Source of the DNA: Streptomyces sp. BHT-5-2
GTDB lineage: Bacteria; Actinomycetota; Actinomycetes; Streptomycetales; Streptomycetaceae
DNA: 64,000 nt
Direction: 5' to 3'
Assembly: GCF_019774615.1 (NCBI RefSeq)
Contig: NZ_CP081496.1
Span: 1,116,001-1,180,000 of the forward strand
In this document: in pieces, positions 47,612 to 58,699 of the stretch
Position numbering within the stretch: position 1 is the stretch's first letter
Layout: the number at the start of each line of letters is the position of its first letter
Position numbers and translations under genes: made by a program
Notes under the pieces: generated by a model
The model's database searches: none
What the model was told of the DNA's origin: nothing
What the model saw: the letters and a program-made list of their open reading frames with translations, nothing else

Positions 47612-49066
47612 TCACAGCCCGTACTCCTTCCAGCGGCGGTCGACCAGCGCCGCGGTCCTCGGGTCCGACTCGACCATGTCCGGCCAGCCGCCGTCGCGGG
47701 TGTAGCCCTCCTCGGGCCACTTCCGGGTGGCGTCGATGCCCGCCTTGCCGCCCCAGAACTGCTGGTAGGAGGCGTGGTCGAGGTGGTCGACGGGGCCTTC
47801 GACGACGGTCAGGTCGCGGGCGTAGTCGGTGTTGCCCAGCGCCCGCCAGGAGACCTCGTGGAGGTCGTGCACGTCGCAGTCCGCGTCGACCACCACGATC
47901 AGCTTGGTCAGCGACATCATGTGGGCGCCCCAGATGGCGTGCATCACCTTCTGGGCGTGCTTGGGGTACTTCTTGTCGATCGAGACGATCGCGCAGTTGT
48001 GGAAGCCGCCGGACTCGGGGAGGTGGTAGTCCACGATGTCCGGCACGATGATCTTGAGGAGCGGGAGGAAGAACCGCTCGGTGGCCCGGCCCAGCGGCCC
48101 GTCCTCGGTCGGCGGGCGGCCCACCACGATCGACTGGAGCAGCGGGCGCTTCCGCATCGTCACACAGTCGATCTTCAGCGCCGGGAAGGGCTCCTGCGGC
48201 GTGTAGAAGCCGGTGTGGTCGCCGAACGGCCCCTCCGGCAGCATCTCGCCGGGTTCCAGCCAGCCCTCGATGACGACCTCGGCGTGGGCCGGGACCTGGA
48301 GCGGGACGGTCTTGCAGTCCACCATCTCGATCCGCTTGCCCTGGAGGAAGCCGGCGAAGAGGTACTCGTCGATGTCGCCGGGCAGCGGGGCGGTCGAGGC
48401 GTAGGTGACGGCCGGCGGGCAGCCGAAGGCGATGGCGACCGGCAGTCGCTCGCCGCGCCGGGCGGCGACCTGGTAGTGGTTGCGGCTGTCCTTGTGGATC
48501 TGCCAGTGCATCCCGATGGTGCGCGCGTCGTGGCGCTGGAGGCGGTAGAGGCCGAGGTTGCGGACGCCGGTCTCGGGGTGCTTGGTGTGGGTCAGGCCGA
48601 GGTTGAAGAAGGAGCCGCCGTCCTTGGGCCAGGTGAACAGCGCGGGCAGCTTCTCCAGGTCGACGTCGTCGCCGGTGAGCACGACCTCCTGGACGGGCGC
48701 GTCGCCCTTGACCCTCTTCGGCGGGACGTGCGTCATGTTCGCGAGCTTGCCGAACGCCTCGCGGACGCCGACGAAGCCGTGCGGCAGCTCGGGCCTGAGC
48801 AGCCCGCCGATCTTCTCGCTGATCTCCCCGTACGACGTGAGGCCGAGGGCCTTCAGCAGCCGGCGGTCGGTGCCGTAGACGTTCATCGCCAGCGGCATCG
48901 AGGAGCCCTTGACGTTCTCGAAGAGCAGCGCCGGACCGCCGGCCTTCTGCACCCGGTCCACGATCTCGCCGACCTCCAGATACGGGTCGACCTCGGCCTT
49001 GATGCGCGTCAGGTCGCCCTCGCGCTCCAGGGCCCGCAGCAGGGAGCGAAGATCGTCGTAAGCCAT
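47612..49066 (-). CDS. mqnL: UbiD-like decarboxylase of the menaquinone pathway
   Basis: Prenyl-FMN-dependent decarboxylase removing the carboxyl group after prenylation, so it needs the cofactor from MqnM. 484 residues. Family regions: PALLFENVKG, NLGLYRLQRHDARTIGMHWQIHKDSRNHY with the E/R/E-type site elements, EGPFGDHTGFYTPQEPFPALKIDCVTMRKRPLLQSIVVG, and DADCDVHDLHEVSWRALGN. ATG start at 49066. First gene of the leftward mqnL-mqnP pair. Confidence 0.93.
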   Translation of the reverse strand: MAYDDLRSLLRALEREGDLTRIKAEVDPYLEVGEIVDRVQKAGGPALLFENVKGSSMPLAMNVYGTDRRLLKALGLTSYGEISEKIGGLLRPELPHGFVGVREAFGKLANMTHVPPKRVKGDAPVQEVVLTGDDVDLEKLPALFTWPKDGGSFFNLGLTHTKHPETGVRNLGLYRLQRHDARTIGMHWQIHKDSRNHYQVAARRGERLPVAIAFGCPPAVTYASTAPLPGDIDEYLFAGFLQGKRIEMVDCKTVPLQVPAHAEVVIEGWLEPGEMLPEGPFGDHTGFYTPQEPFPALKIDCVTMRKRPLLQSIVVGRPPTEDGPLGRATERFFLPLLKIIVPDIVDYHLPESGGFHNCAIVSIDKKYPKHAQKVMHAIWGAHMMSLTKLIVVVDADCDVHDLHEVSWRALGNTDYARDLTVVEGPVDHLDHASYQQFWGGKAGIDATRKWPEEGYTRDGGWPDMVESDPRTAALVDRRWKEYGL

Positions 49067-49153
49067 ACGCCCCAGTATCCGGTACGCACTACCCTGTACG
49101 GGTCACGGGGCCCGCCGAAGGGCCCGCCCATGCGTGCAGGGGGACCATCCGCA

Positions 49154-49579
49154 ATGCTCAGGTATCTGCCGTTCCTACTGGTGCTGGCACTGTGGATCTA
49201 CGCCTTCGTCGACTGCGTCAACACCCCCGAGTCGCAGGTCCGCGGCCTGCCCAAAGTGGTCTGGGTGCTGATCATCCTGCTCTTCGGCGAGGTGCTGATC
49301 GGGCCGGTCGCCTGGCTGGTGGCGGGCAAGGAACGCCACCGGGTGGCGGGCGGCCGGGGCAGCACGCCCTCCGAGTGGCACCGCAACCACGGCGCGAAGC
49401 CCCGGGCGGCATGGGTGGCGCCGGACGACAATCCGGAGTTCCTGCGGTCGCTGCGCGAGGAGAACAAGAAGGACGAGGCGCTGCTGAAGGACTGGGAGGC
49501 CGATCTGCGGCGCCGCGAGGAGGAGCTGCGCCGCCGGGAGGCCGAGGGGCCCGAGGACACCCCGCCCACCGCTTCCTGA
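49154..49579 (+). CDS. PLDc_N-domain membrane protein
   Basis: 141 residues. Two transmembrane helices, RYLPFLLVLALWIYAFVDC and LPKVVWVLIILLFGEVLIGPVAWLV, form the PLD-nuclease N-terminal domain; no phospholipase HKD domain follows. The cytosolic rest ends in a charged coiled coil (REENKKDEALLKDWEADLRRREEELRRREAEG). Small proteins of this kind are common in actinobacteria, function unknown. Start: ATG at 49154, GGGGGA upstream. Divergent from mqnL. Confidence 0.85.
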   Translation: MLRYLPFLLVLALWIYAFVDCVNTPESQVRGLPKVVWVLIILLFGEVLIGPVAWLVAGKERHRVAGGRGSTPSEWHRNHGAKPRAAWVAPDDNPEFLRSLREENKKDEALLKDWEADLRRREEELRRREAEGPEDTPPTAS

Positions 49580-49646
49580 TCCACCGTCAGGCCCGTCCGG
49601 CCCAGCCCCCGTTGCCGGTCCCCGGCCGGGCGGGAAGAGTACCGGC

Positions 49647-50222
49647 ATGGACCAGGCACCGGATCGGGCACCGGATCAGGACCGGACGCGGGCGTGGGGG
49701 CGGGACCGCGACGCCGTCCGCGGCTACGGCCGCGTGGACGGCCGTCACGACGCCTCCGGCGACCCCGCACACCTCCAGGAGCAGGCCCGCGCCATGCTCG
49801 CCGCCGCCGTCGAGGAGGCGCGGGCGGGGCTGGCCGAGGGCGGCATCCCCATCGGGGCGGCGCTCTACGGGCCGGACGGCACGCTGTGGGGGCGCGGGCG
49901 CAACCGCCGCGTCCAGGACGGCGATCCCGCGCTGCACGCCGAGATCGCGGCGTTCCGGGCGGCCGGGCGGCAGCGCGACTACCGCGGCACGACGATGGTC
50001 ACCACGCTCTCGCCGTGCTGGCTGTGCAGCGGACTGGTGCGCCAGTTCGGTATCTCCCGGGTGGTGATCGGCGAGTCCCGGACGTTCCACGGCGGCCACG
50101 ACTGGCTGGCCCGGCACGGCGTGCGGATCGTGCTGCTGGACGATCCGGCGTGCGCGGCGATGATGCGCGACTTCATCGGGGCGCGGCCGGAACTGTGGCA
50201 GGAGGACATCGGCGGGCTCTGA
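49647..50222 (+). CDS. Fcy1-type cytosine/nucleoside deaminase
   Basis: 191 residues. Zinc deaminase motifs: H97-A-E99 and P-C124-WL-C127. The context TTLSPCWLCSGLVRQFGISRVVIGE, and the tail FIGARPELWQEDIG, match the fungal cytosine deaminase Fcy1 (TLSPC-MC, FIDERP-W-EDIG) much better than tRNA or cytidine deaminases, so free cytosine, or a close analogue, is a likely substrate. The N-terminal ~42 residues are charged and disordered, and a start further in is possible. ATG at 49647; the ribosome site is weak (GGGAAGAG). Confidence 0.85.
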   Translation: MDQAPDRAPDQDRTRAWGRDRDAVRGYGRVDGRHDASGDPAHLQEQARAMLAAAVEEARAGLAEGGIPIGAALYGPDGTLWGRGRNRRVQDGDPALHAEIAAFRAAGRQRDYRGTTMVTTLSPCWLCSGLVRQFGISRVVIGESRTFHGGHDWLARHGVRIVLLDDPACAAMMRDFIGARPELWQEDIGGL

Positions 50223-50330
50223 GACCGGGCCGGCCGCCGCCCGGCCCGCCCGCCCGCCTGCCCGCCGCAGCTCGCGGCGGCGGGTAATCCGGTGGCCGGC
50301 GGCGCCCGGCCGGGGGCAGGATGGGCCGCC

Positions 50331-50945
50331 ATGAGCACCGGCACCACCACCGCCGCCCCCGAGCCGCCCCGCCGCATCCGGGCGCTGCACACCGCGGACA
50401 CCGTCACCGTCTATCAGGCGTACGCGCCGTCGCTGGGCCTGCCCGCCGCGCGGGACGGCCACTTCCCCGCCGCCTGGAAGCGCGACCGGATGACGTGGAT
50501 CAAGCCGTCGTTCCTGTGGATGATGTACCGCTGCGGCTGGGCCGCCAAGGCCGACCAGGAGACGGTCCTGGCCGTCGAGATCAGCCGCGAGGGCTTCGAC
50601 CGGGCGCTGCGCCGGGCCTGCCTGTCGCACTACGTCCCCGGGCTGCACCCGGACCGCGACGCCTGGCAGCGCGCGCTGCGGCACTCCCCGGCCCGGGTCC
50701 AGTGGGACCCCGAGCGCGATCTGCACCTCCGGCCGCTCCCCCACCGCTCCCTCCAGCTCGGCCTGTCCGGCGACCTGGCGCGGGCCTACGCGGACGAGTG
50801 GACGGTCGCCATCCGCGATGTGACGCCGCTGGCCCGGCAGATCCACGCCCTGGTCCGCGCCGGCGACGACGCCGCCGCCCGGGCCCTGCTCCCCGACGAG
50901 CGCCCCTACCCCGCCCCGGAGGAGGCCCTGGCACAGCTGTGCTGA
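50331..50945 (+). CDS. DUF4291-family protein
   Basis: 204 residues. The sequence IRALHTADTVTVYQAYAPSLGLPAARDGHFPAAWKRDRMTWIKPSFLWMMYRCGWAAKADQETVLAVEISREGFD is characteristic of DUF4291, and RVQWDPERDLHLRPLPHRSLQLGLSGDLARAYADEW follows. Conserved Trp/Lys/Arg residues suggest a nucleic-acid or nucleotide function, unproven. Start: ATG at 50331; an in-frame GTG at 50292 is possible. Confidence 0.85.
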   Translation: MSTGTTTAAPEPPRRIRALHTADTVTVYQAYAPSLGLPAARDGHFPAAWKRDRMTWIKPSFLWMMYRCGWAAKADQETVLAVEISREGFDRALRRACLSHYVPGLHPDRDAWQRALRHSPARVQWDPERDLHLRPLPHRSLQLGLSGDLARAYADEWTVAIRDVTPLARQIHALVRAGDDAAARALLPDERPYPAPEEALAQLC

Positions 50946-51367
50946 GCCGGCGGGGTTGCGGCGGCTTCCGGCCATCCCGCCCGGGCCCGGCCGCTGTTGA
51001 GGCGCGCCATGGGGGTCCGCTACCGTGCGGCGGAACCGGCGGGCGGGGGCCCGCCGCCGGGCGAAGTGCGCCATGGGAGTGGCCGCCCCCGGCGCCGCCC
51101 GGCGCCCGTGCCCGGCACCCGGGGGAACTCCCGGACGTAAGCGGCGTGTCCCCGTCAATCGCCACAAAGGCGTAGCCGGGGTCGTGATCGGCCGGTCGGG
51201 CGCTGCCGCAGGCGACGTACGGAACGTAGGACCGGTCGGCCAACTCTGGTCTGTTCACGGCCATTTGACTCAGCGTTCAGCAACCTCCCCCTGCCCGGGA
51301 AACTGCCCCGCCGCCACAGTCGGGACGGCCCACCGAGGCCGCACGCGACTCAGGGAGAGTGGCATTC
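50946..51367. other. Intergenic region upstream of the phospholipase
   Basis: 422 bases. Left part: end of the DUF4291 transcript, with a GC-rich imperfect hairpin (CCGGCGGGC / GCCCGCCGCCGG, 51036-51060) and the decamer GCGCCATGGG twice (51004, 51068). Right part: the promoter of the phospholipase gene with a PHO-box-like repeat (listed) and a region of lower GC (51160-51290). No gene recognised. Confidence 0.45.
51253..51285 (+). promoter_or_regulatory. PHO-box-like direct repeats
   Basis: Three 11-base units: GTTCACGGCCA, TTTGACTCAGC and GTTCAGCAACC. The first and third fit the Streptomyces PhoP repeat (GTTCA at the start) at the right 11-base phase; the middle one is weak. 83 bases before the phospholipase start. 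A secreted phospholipase is a sensible member of the phosphate-starvation response. Confidence 0.5.
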
Positions 51368-52795
51368 ATGCCGGATATGACCCGACGCAGACTCCTCGGC
51401 TCGGCGGCCGGGGCGATCGGTGGCACGGCCGCGCTGTCGTTGCTGCCGCCCAGCGTCCAGAAGGCCGTCGCCGCCGGTCCCCCGCGTCACGGCTCACTGC
51501 GCGACATCGAGCACGTCGTCCTGCTGATGCAGGAGAACCGTTCTTTCGATCACTACTTCGGCACCCTGCGCGGCGTCCGCGGCTTCGCCGACCCGGACGC
51601 GCTCACCCTCTCCACCGGGCGGTCCGTCTTCTACCAGCCGGACCCGGAGAACCCCGACGGCTATCTGCTGCCGTTCCGTCTGAACACCCACACCTCCAGC
51701 GCCCAGGCCATCCCCTCCACCAGCCACGCCTGGTCGGTCCAGCACGAGGCGTGGCACGGCGGCAAGATGGACCGCTGGCTGCCCGCGCACCGCAAGGCCG
51801 ACGGCGTCAACGGCCCGTACGTGATGGGCTACCACACCCGCGAGGACATCCCCTTCCAGTTCGCCCTCGCCGAGGCGTTCACCCTCTGCGACAACTACTT
51901 CTGCTCGGTCTTCGGGCCGACCTGGCCCAACCGGCTGTACTGGATGACCGGCACCCTCGACCCGGGCGGCACCCACGGCGGCCCGGTCCTGAACAACACC
52001 GCGCCCAAGCCGTACCGCTGGACGACGTACGCGGAGCGGCTCCAGGCGGCCGGCATCAGCTGGAAGGTGTACCAGGAGGAGGACGACTACGGCTGCAACC
52101 TGCTGGAGCAGTTCCAGACGTTCCGGGACGCCAAGCCGGGCAGCCCGCTGTACGAGAGGGGGGTGCGGCCGGGGCCGGCCGACGCCTTCGAGGAGGACGC
52201 CCGCAACGACCGGCTGCCGGCGGTCTCCTGGATCATCCCCACCAGCTACCAGTCGGAGCACCCGGACTACCTGCCGGCGGCCGGCGCCGACTTCGTGGCC
52301 AAGAAGATCGAGGCGATCGCCGCGAACCCGAAGGTGTGGGCCAAGACCGCCTTCATCCTGAACTACGACGAGAACGACGGCCTCTTCGACCATGTGCCGC
52401 CGCCGGTGGCACCGGCCGGGACGCGGAACGAGTTCGTCGGCGGCCTGCCGATCGGGGCCGGCTTCCGGGTCCCCTGCCTGATCGTCTCTCCCTGGACGGT
52501 GGGCGGCTGGGCGGCCGGCGACGCCTTCGACCACACCTCGGTGCTGCAGTTCCTGGAGCGCTTCACGGGCGTGACCGAGCCCAACATCAGCGACTGGCGG
52601 CGGGCGACGTTCGGCGACCTGACGTCGGCGTTCGGCTTCCGGTCGCCGGCGCACCGCCCGCCGCGGCTGCCGCGGAACACCGCCGAGCAGCTGGCCGAGG
52701 CGCGGTGGGAGGTGGCGCACCTGAAGAAGCCGACGCTGCCGGGGGCGGCCCAGAAGCCGCCGCACCAGGAGCCCGGCCGGCGCAGGCGGCGCTGA
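51368..52795 (+). CDS. Secreted phospholipase C (phosphoesterase family, Tat-exported)
   Basis: 475 residues. N-terminal twin-arginine signal MTRRRLLGSAAGAIGGTAALSLLPP, then the phosphoesterase (PF04185) domain: HVVLLMQENRSFDHYFGTL with the metal ligands E56 and N57, the substrate-pocket region NYFCSVFGPTWPNRLYWMTG, and DENDGLFDHVPPPVAP toward the end. The C-terminal ~45 residues are basic (GRRRRR). Releases phosphorylated head groups from phospholipids outside the cell. Start: ATG at 51368 with GGGAG about ten bases upstream; GTG at 51359 would bury that site. Confidence 0.93.
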   Translation: MPDMTRRRLLGSAAGAIGGTAALSLLPPSVQKAVAAGPPRHGSLRDIEHVVLLMQENRSFDHYFGTLRGVRGFADPDALTLSTGRSVFYQPDPENPDGYLLPFRLNTHTSSAQAIPSTSHAWSVQHEAWHGGKMDRWLPAHRKADGVNGPYVMGYHTREDIPFQFALAEAFTLCDNYFCSVFGPTWPNRLYWMTGTLDPGGTHGGPVLNNTAPKPYRWTTYAERLQAAGISWKVYQEEDDYGCNLLEQFQTFRDAKPGSPLYERGVRPGPADAFEEDARNDRLPAVSWIIPTSYQSEHPDYLPAAGADFVAKKIEAIAANPKVWAKTAFILNYDENDGLFDHVPPPVAPAGTRNEFVGGLPIGAGFRVPCLIVSPWTVGGWAAGDAFDHTSVLQFLERFTGVTEPNISDWRRATFGDLTSAFGFRSPAHRPPRLPRNTAEQLAEARWEVAHLKKPTLPGAAQKPPHQEPGRRRRR

Positions 52796-52812
52796 GGCGG
52801 GGCGGCTCCCGT

Positions 52813-52876
52813 ACACACGACGGTGCCGTACGGACCGGCCTCGTTCATGAGGCCGGTGCGTACGGCACCGGTGTGT
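52813..52876. terminator. Very long bidirectional terminator hairpin
   Basis: ACACAC, CGGTGCCGTACG and CCGGCCTC on the left pair in order with GAGGCCGG, CGTACGGCACCG and GTGTGT on the right, 26 pairs with two small interior loops and a GTTCAT loop. It separates the convergent phospholipase and ccsB genes. Confidence 0.85.
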
Positions 52877-52892
52877 TGCGGGTCGGGCGGGC

Positions 52893-53980
52893 TCAGACGC
52901 CGGCGTAGGAGTGCAGGCCGGTGACGAAGATGTTCACGATGAAGTAGTTGAAGAGGTAGCAGACGAAGGCGATCACACCCAGCCAGGCGGCCTTGCGGCC
53001 CTTCCAGCCGACGGTGGCCCGGGCGTGCAGGTAGCAGGCGTAGGCGACCCAGGTGATGAAGGACCAGACCTCCTTGGGGTCCCAGCCCCAGTAGCGGCCC
53101 CAGGCGGCCTCGGCCCAGATGGCGCCCGCGATGATGGTGAACGTCCACAGCGGGAAGACGGTGGCGTTGACGCGGTAGGCGAACTTGTCGAGCGAGGCGG
53201 CCGAGGGCAGCCGGGTGAGGACCGAGGTGGCGAAGGCGCCGGGCTGCTTGCCGTCCGGGTCGGCGAGCTTGGCCTCGTGGCGGTCGCGGAAGAGGAAGAG
53301 CACGCTCGCGACCGCGCCGAGGTAGAGCACCGCGCCGGAGAGGATCGCGCAGGAGACGTGGATCCACAGCCAGTACGAGTGCAGCGCCGGCACCAGCTGG
53401 TCGCTGGCGGTGTACAGGACGCTGACGGCCAGGCCCAGGTCGAGCAGGACGGTGGTGACCAGCGGCAGGCCGAGCCAGCGGACGTTCTTCTTGAGCAGCA
53501 GCAGGACGAGGTAGGCCGTCACCGCGGCCCCGCCCAGGGTCGTGGAGAACTCGTACATGTTGCCCCAGGGGGCACGCTGCACCGACACGGCGCGGGTGAC
53601 GATGCCGCCGACGTGCAGCGCCCAGGCCAGGACGGTCAGCGAGATCGCGATCCGGCCGTAGAGGTCGCCCTTCTCGGTGCCGCCGTGCGCGCCGGGGCCG
53701 TCGGGGACGTCAGGGCCGCCGGCCACGGACCGGGTGACGACCTTGGGGCGCTCCAGGACGGCGGTGCCGGTGCCGCCGGCGGCCGCGGTCCGGACGGGGG
53801 CCGCGGCGGCCGCGCCGCCCGCGGTGGTCAGGGCGGCCGAGGTCCGGCCGACCTTGCTGCGGCTGCCGAACACCCACTCGGCCATGTGGGCGATGAAGGC
53901 GAGGGTGTAGACGGCCATCGCCGAGTAGACCAGCACGTTGCTGTAGTGGGCCAGTGTCTCGTTGGCTGCGGCAGCGAGAT

Positions 53981-53984
<4 letters not shown>
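52893..53984 (-). CDS. ccsB: System II cytochrome c biogenesis protein CcsB (CcsA/ResC type)
   Basis: 363 residues, about eight helices. Haem-handling motif WGRYWGWDPKEVWSFITWVAYACYLHAR with conserved Trp and flanking His (SYWLWIHVSCAILS, HVGGIVTR) is that of the CcsA/ResC haem exporter-ligase, which with ResB attaches haem to apocytochromes outside the membrane. Residues 40-105 are an Ala/Gly/Pro-rich insert between helices 1 and 2. GTG start at 53984 with AAGGAG five bases upstream, overlapping the resB stop by four bases. Confidence 0.92.
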
Positions 53985-55810
<1,826 letters not shown>

Positions 55811-55813
55811 CAA

Positions 55814-56578
55814 TCAGATCCCAACGGTGATGCTTTGCGTCCAGCTCTGCAGCTGGGACATCAGGATGTCCCAGACACCTGTGAGGAGAAGGACGCCGAG
55901 GGCGATCATCATGCCCCCGCCGGCCCTCATCACCCAGACGTAGTGCCGCTTGACCCAGCCGAAGGCGCCGAGCATCCGGCGGAAGGCGAGCGCCACCGCG
56001 ATGAACGGCAGCCCCAGGCCCAGGCAGTACGCGACGGTGAGCAGCGCGCCGCGGCCGGCGCTGGCGTCGTAGAAGGAGAGGGTGTTGACGGCGGTGAGGG
56101 TGGGGCCGAGGCAGGGCGTCCAGCCGACACCGAAGAGCACGCCGAGCACCGGCGCGCCGGCCAGCCCCATCGCGGGCTTCTTGTGGAACCGCACTTCGCG
56201 CTGGCCGAACCGCTTCAGGACGCCGGCGAAGGCCAGCCCGAGCAGGATCATCAGCACGCCCAGGACGCGCGAGATGACGTCCTTGTAGTCCTGGAGGGTC
56301 TTGCCGAAGAAGCCGAAGAGGGCGCCGCCGGAGACGAAGACGGCGGTGAAGCCGAGGACGAAGAGGCCGGCGCCGGCCAGCATCCGGCCGCGCCGGGCGT
56401 CGGCGAGGTCGGTGCCGGTGACGCCGGTGACGTAGGACATGTAGCCGGGGACGAGGGGCAGGACGCAGGGCGAGAAGAACGAGACCAGGCCGGCGAAGAG
56501 GGCCACCGGGACGGCCGCGATCAGGGCGCCGCTGAGGACGGTCTGGTTCTCCGCTGCGGTGGCGGCGAGCGCGATCAC
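55814..56578 (-). CDS. ccdA: CcdA thiol-disulfide transporter
   Basis: 254 residues, six helices. The two redox Cys lie in the family motifs FFSPCVLPLVPGY (C38) and GWTPCLGPTLTAV (C156). It passes reducing electrons from cytosolic thioredoxin to the outer thioredoxin-like protein encoded just upstream (56583-57197), which keeps apocytochrome c Cys reduced. GTG start at 56578, four bases after the tlpA stop. Confidence 0.93.
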   Translation of the reverse strand: MIALAATAAENQTVLSGALIAAVPVALFAGLVSFFSPCVLPLVPGYMSYVTGVTGTDLADARRGRMLAGAGLFVLGFTAVFVSGGALFGFFGKTLQDYKDVISRVLGVLMILLGLAFAGVLKRFGQREVRFHKKPAMGLAGAPVLGVLFGVGWTPCLGPTLTAVNTLSFYDASAGRGALLTVAYCLGLGLPFIAVALAFRRMLGAFGWVKRHYVWVMRAGGGMMIALGVLLLTGVWDILMSQLQSWTQSITVGI

Positions 56579-56582
56579 GCGA

Positions 56583-57197
56583 TCACTTCTCGGCGATCAG
56601 CGGGTCGACCATCTTGCGCAGGTCGTCCTCGGCGAGCGGGCCGATCGACCGTGCGGCGATCCGGCCCTGCCGGTCGATGGCGATGGTGGAGGGGATCGAC
56701 TGCGGGTTGAGGCTGCCCTTGGGGAAGCGCAGCATCAGCTTGCCGGTGGGGTCGAACAGGCTCGGGTAGGGCACCTTGTGCTCCGACTCGAACTCGGTGG
56801 CCTGCGACTTCTCGGCGTCACGGGTGTTGATCCCGACGAACTGGACGCCCTTGTCCTTGACCTCGTTCGCGACCTTGGCGAAGTTGGGGGCCTCGGCGAT
56901 GCAGGGGCCGCACCACGATCCCCAGACGTTGACGACGACGACCTTGCCCTTGTAGGCGGCGACGTCCAGGTGCTTGCCGGTGGTGGTCTCGCCGGACAGT
57001 TCGGGCGCCGGCTGCCGCTCGTCGGGCTTGACGGTGTCGACACCGTTCTTGCCCTGGACGAAGCGGGTCTGCGCCGAGCCTCCGGCGGCACCGTCGCCGC
57101 AGGCGCTCAGCGTCAGCGAGGCGGCCGCCGCTCCCGCGGCGTACAGGGCGAGACGGCGGCGACTGGTGAGGCGGCGGAGGGCGCGGCTGTCACTCAT
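56583..57197 (-). CDS. TlpA/ResA-like thioredoxin lipoprotein
   Basis: 204 residues. Lipoprotein signal with lipobox LSAC (C33), a short linker, then a thioredoxin-like domain with active site W95-C-G-P-C99 in NVWGSWCGPCIAEAPNFAKV and the cis-Pro in SIPSTIAIDRQG. Like ResA, it should reduce haem-binding Cys of apocytochrome c on the outer face, receiving electrons from CcdA. Start: ATG at 57197, ribosome site not obvious. Confidence 0.9.
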   Translation of the reverse strand: MSDSRALRRLTSRRRLALYAAGAAAASLTLSACGDGAAGGSAQTRFVQGKNGVDTVKPDERQPAPELSGETTTGKHLDVAAYKGKVVVVNVWGSWCGPCIAEAPNFAKVANEVKDKGVQFVGINTRDAEKSQATEFESEHKVPYPSLFDPTGKLMLRFPKGSLNPQSIPSTIAIDRQGRIAARSIGPLAEDDLRKMVDPLIAEK

Positions 57198-57334
57198 GTG
57201 AAAAGTTTCGCATGGGCCGATTACGGATCTTCCGCGCCCCCCTCGCCCCGTCGCGCCCCGGACGAAGGTGCATGTCAGGCCCTGCGGAACGGTATCTTCC
57301 GGTGCGCCCCGCGGGCCTTGGGGGTGCCCGGCGG

Positions 57335-58570
57335 TCAGACCTGGGAGAGGAATCCCTGCCAGCCGCCGGCCGGCCGCTGGCCGACGCCCATCCCCTGCAG
57401 CTTGCGGACGATCCGCGGGTCCTGGGCGTCGAGCCAGTCGGTGAACTGCCGGAAGGAGACCAGCCGGACGTCCTTGCGCTTGTCGTCGGCGATGTGCTTG
57501 AGGGCCTCCTCGACGGCGTCCATGTAGATGCCGCCGTTCCACTGCTCGAAGTGGTTGCCGATGAAGAACGGCGCGCGGTTGGTCTCGTAGGCCCGCCGGA
57601 AGCCGGATATGTACGCCTCGCTGGCCTGCTTGCGCCAGCCCGGGTAGTTGGCCGGCGGCGCCTTGGTGGAGTTCTTGGACTGGTTGGCCAGGATGTTGTA
57701 GTCCATCGAGAGCACCTCGAAGGAGTGGCCGGGGAACGGTATCTGCTGGAGCGGGTAGTCCCAGATGCCGTTCTTCTTGCGGGGCCACACCTGGCGGCCG
57801 CCGGGCGAGCTGGCGTCGTAGCGCCAGCCCAGCTTGCGGGCGGTGGGCAGCAGGTTGTCCTGGCCGAGCAGGCAGGGGGTGCGGCCGCCGACGAGTTCCT
57901 TGCGGTAGTCGAACGGCAGCGGTTCGGCGTCCCGGAAGCCGGTGTTGGTGCGCCACTTGGTGACGAAGGCCATGGCCTGGTCTATCTCGGACTGCCACTG
58001 CGCGGGCGTCCAGTGCTTGACGCTGCCGCGGCCGGTGCAGAAGTGGCCGTTGAAGTGGGTGCCTATCTCGTGCCCGTCGAGCCACGCCTGGCGGACGTTG
58101 TTGAGGGTTGCGCGTATGTGCCCGTCGCTGAGGTAGCCGATGTCGGAGGCGCCGGGCTTGTTGTTCGGCGGGAGGTAGAGGTGCTTCTTCGCCTCGGGCA
58201 GCAGGTACAGCCCGGAGAGGAAGAAGGTCATCGCCGCGCCGTGGTCCTTGGCGAGCTTGCGGAAGCGCGGGAAGAGGCCGTTGCCGACCTCTCCCGCCCC
58301 GTCCCAGGAGAAGATCACGAACTGCGGCGGGGTCTGCCCCGGCTCCAGCCGCTCGGGCGCGCCGGGCTGGTGCGGCTGCTTGCCGGAGTCGGCGGTCGAG
58401 CCGTCGCCTATGGGCTTGGGGTGGGCCGGCGCCGCGTCCTCGACCCGCCGGCCCCCCGCACCGTCCTGCTTGGAGGAGGCACACCCGGCGACGCCCAGGG
58501 CGGCGGCCGCCCCCACTCCCATCCCCAGCAGACCCCGCCGACTGATCGCGCCCATGACGTCGTTCCCCAT
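57335..58570 (-). CDS. Polysaccharide-deacetylase-like secreted lipoprotein
   Basis: 411 residues. Signal sequence with SRRG motif and lipobox VAGC (Cys near residue 30). The catalytic-fold region has FVIFSWDGAGEVGNG (Asp at the usual first metal ligand place), HEIGTHFNGHF with two His, and late AFFIGNHFEQWNGG; this resembles family 4 carbohydrate esterases (NodB fold), acting on wall or exopolysaccharide. Whether all metal ligands are kept is unclear. ATG at 58570 or 58555 (the latter has GGGGA upstream). Neighbours are cytochrome c genes but no functional tie is evident. Confidence 0.75.
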   Translation of the reverse strand: MGNDVMGAISRRGLLGMGVGAAAALGVAGCASSKQDGAGGRRVEDAAPAHPKPIGDGSTADSGKQPHQPGAPERLEPGQTPPQFVIFSWDGAGEVGNGLFPRFRKLAKDHGAAMTFFLSGLYLLPEAKKHLYLPPNNKPGASDIGYLSDGHIRATLNNVRQAWLDGHEIGTHFNGHFCTGRGSVKHWTPAQWQSEIDQAMAFVTKWRTNTGFRDAEPLPFDYRKELVGGRTPCLLGQDNLLPTARKLGWRYDASSPGGRQVWPRKKNGIWDYPLQQIPFPGHSFEVLSMDYNILANQSKNSTKAPPANYPGWRKQASEAYISGFRRAYETNRAPFFIGNHFEQWNGGIYMDAVEEALKHIADDKRKDVRLVSFRQFTDWLDAQDPRIVRKLQGMGVGQRPAGGWQGFLSQV

Positions 58571-58699
58571 CCGTACTCGAACTCGATATCCATAAATTCG
58601 GACATCTTCGAAGAGGGAGTGTCGGACGGCGTGGTTCCGTGCTATAGGCCCGAATTTTTCATTTCCGGCGAATTTGACATTTCGCCACCTGACACCTCG

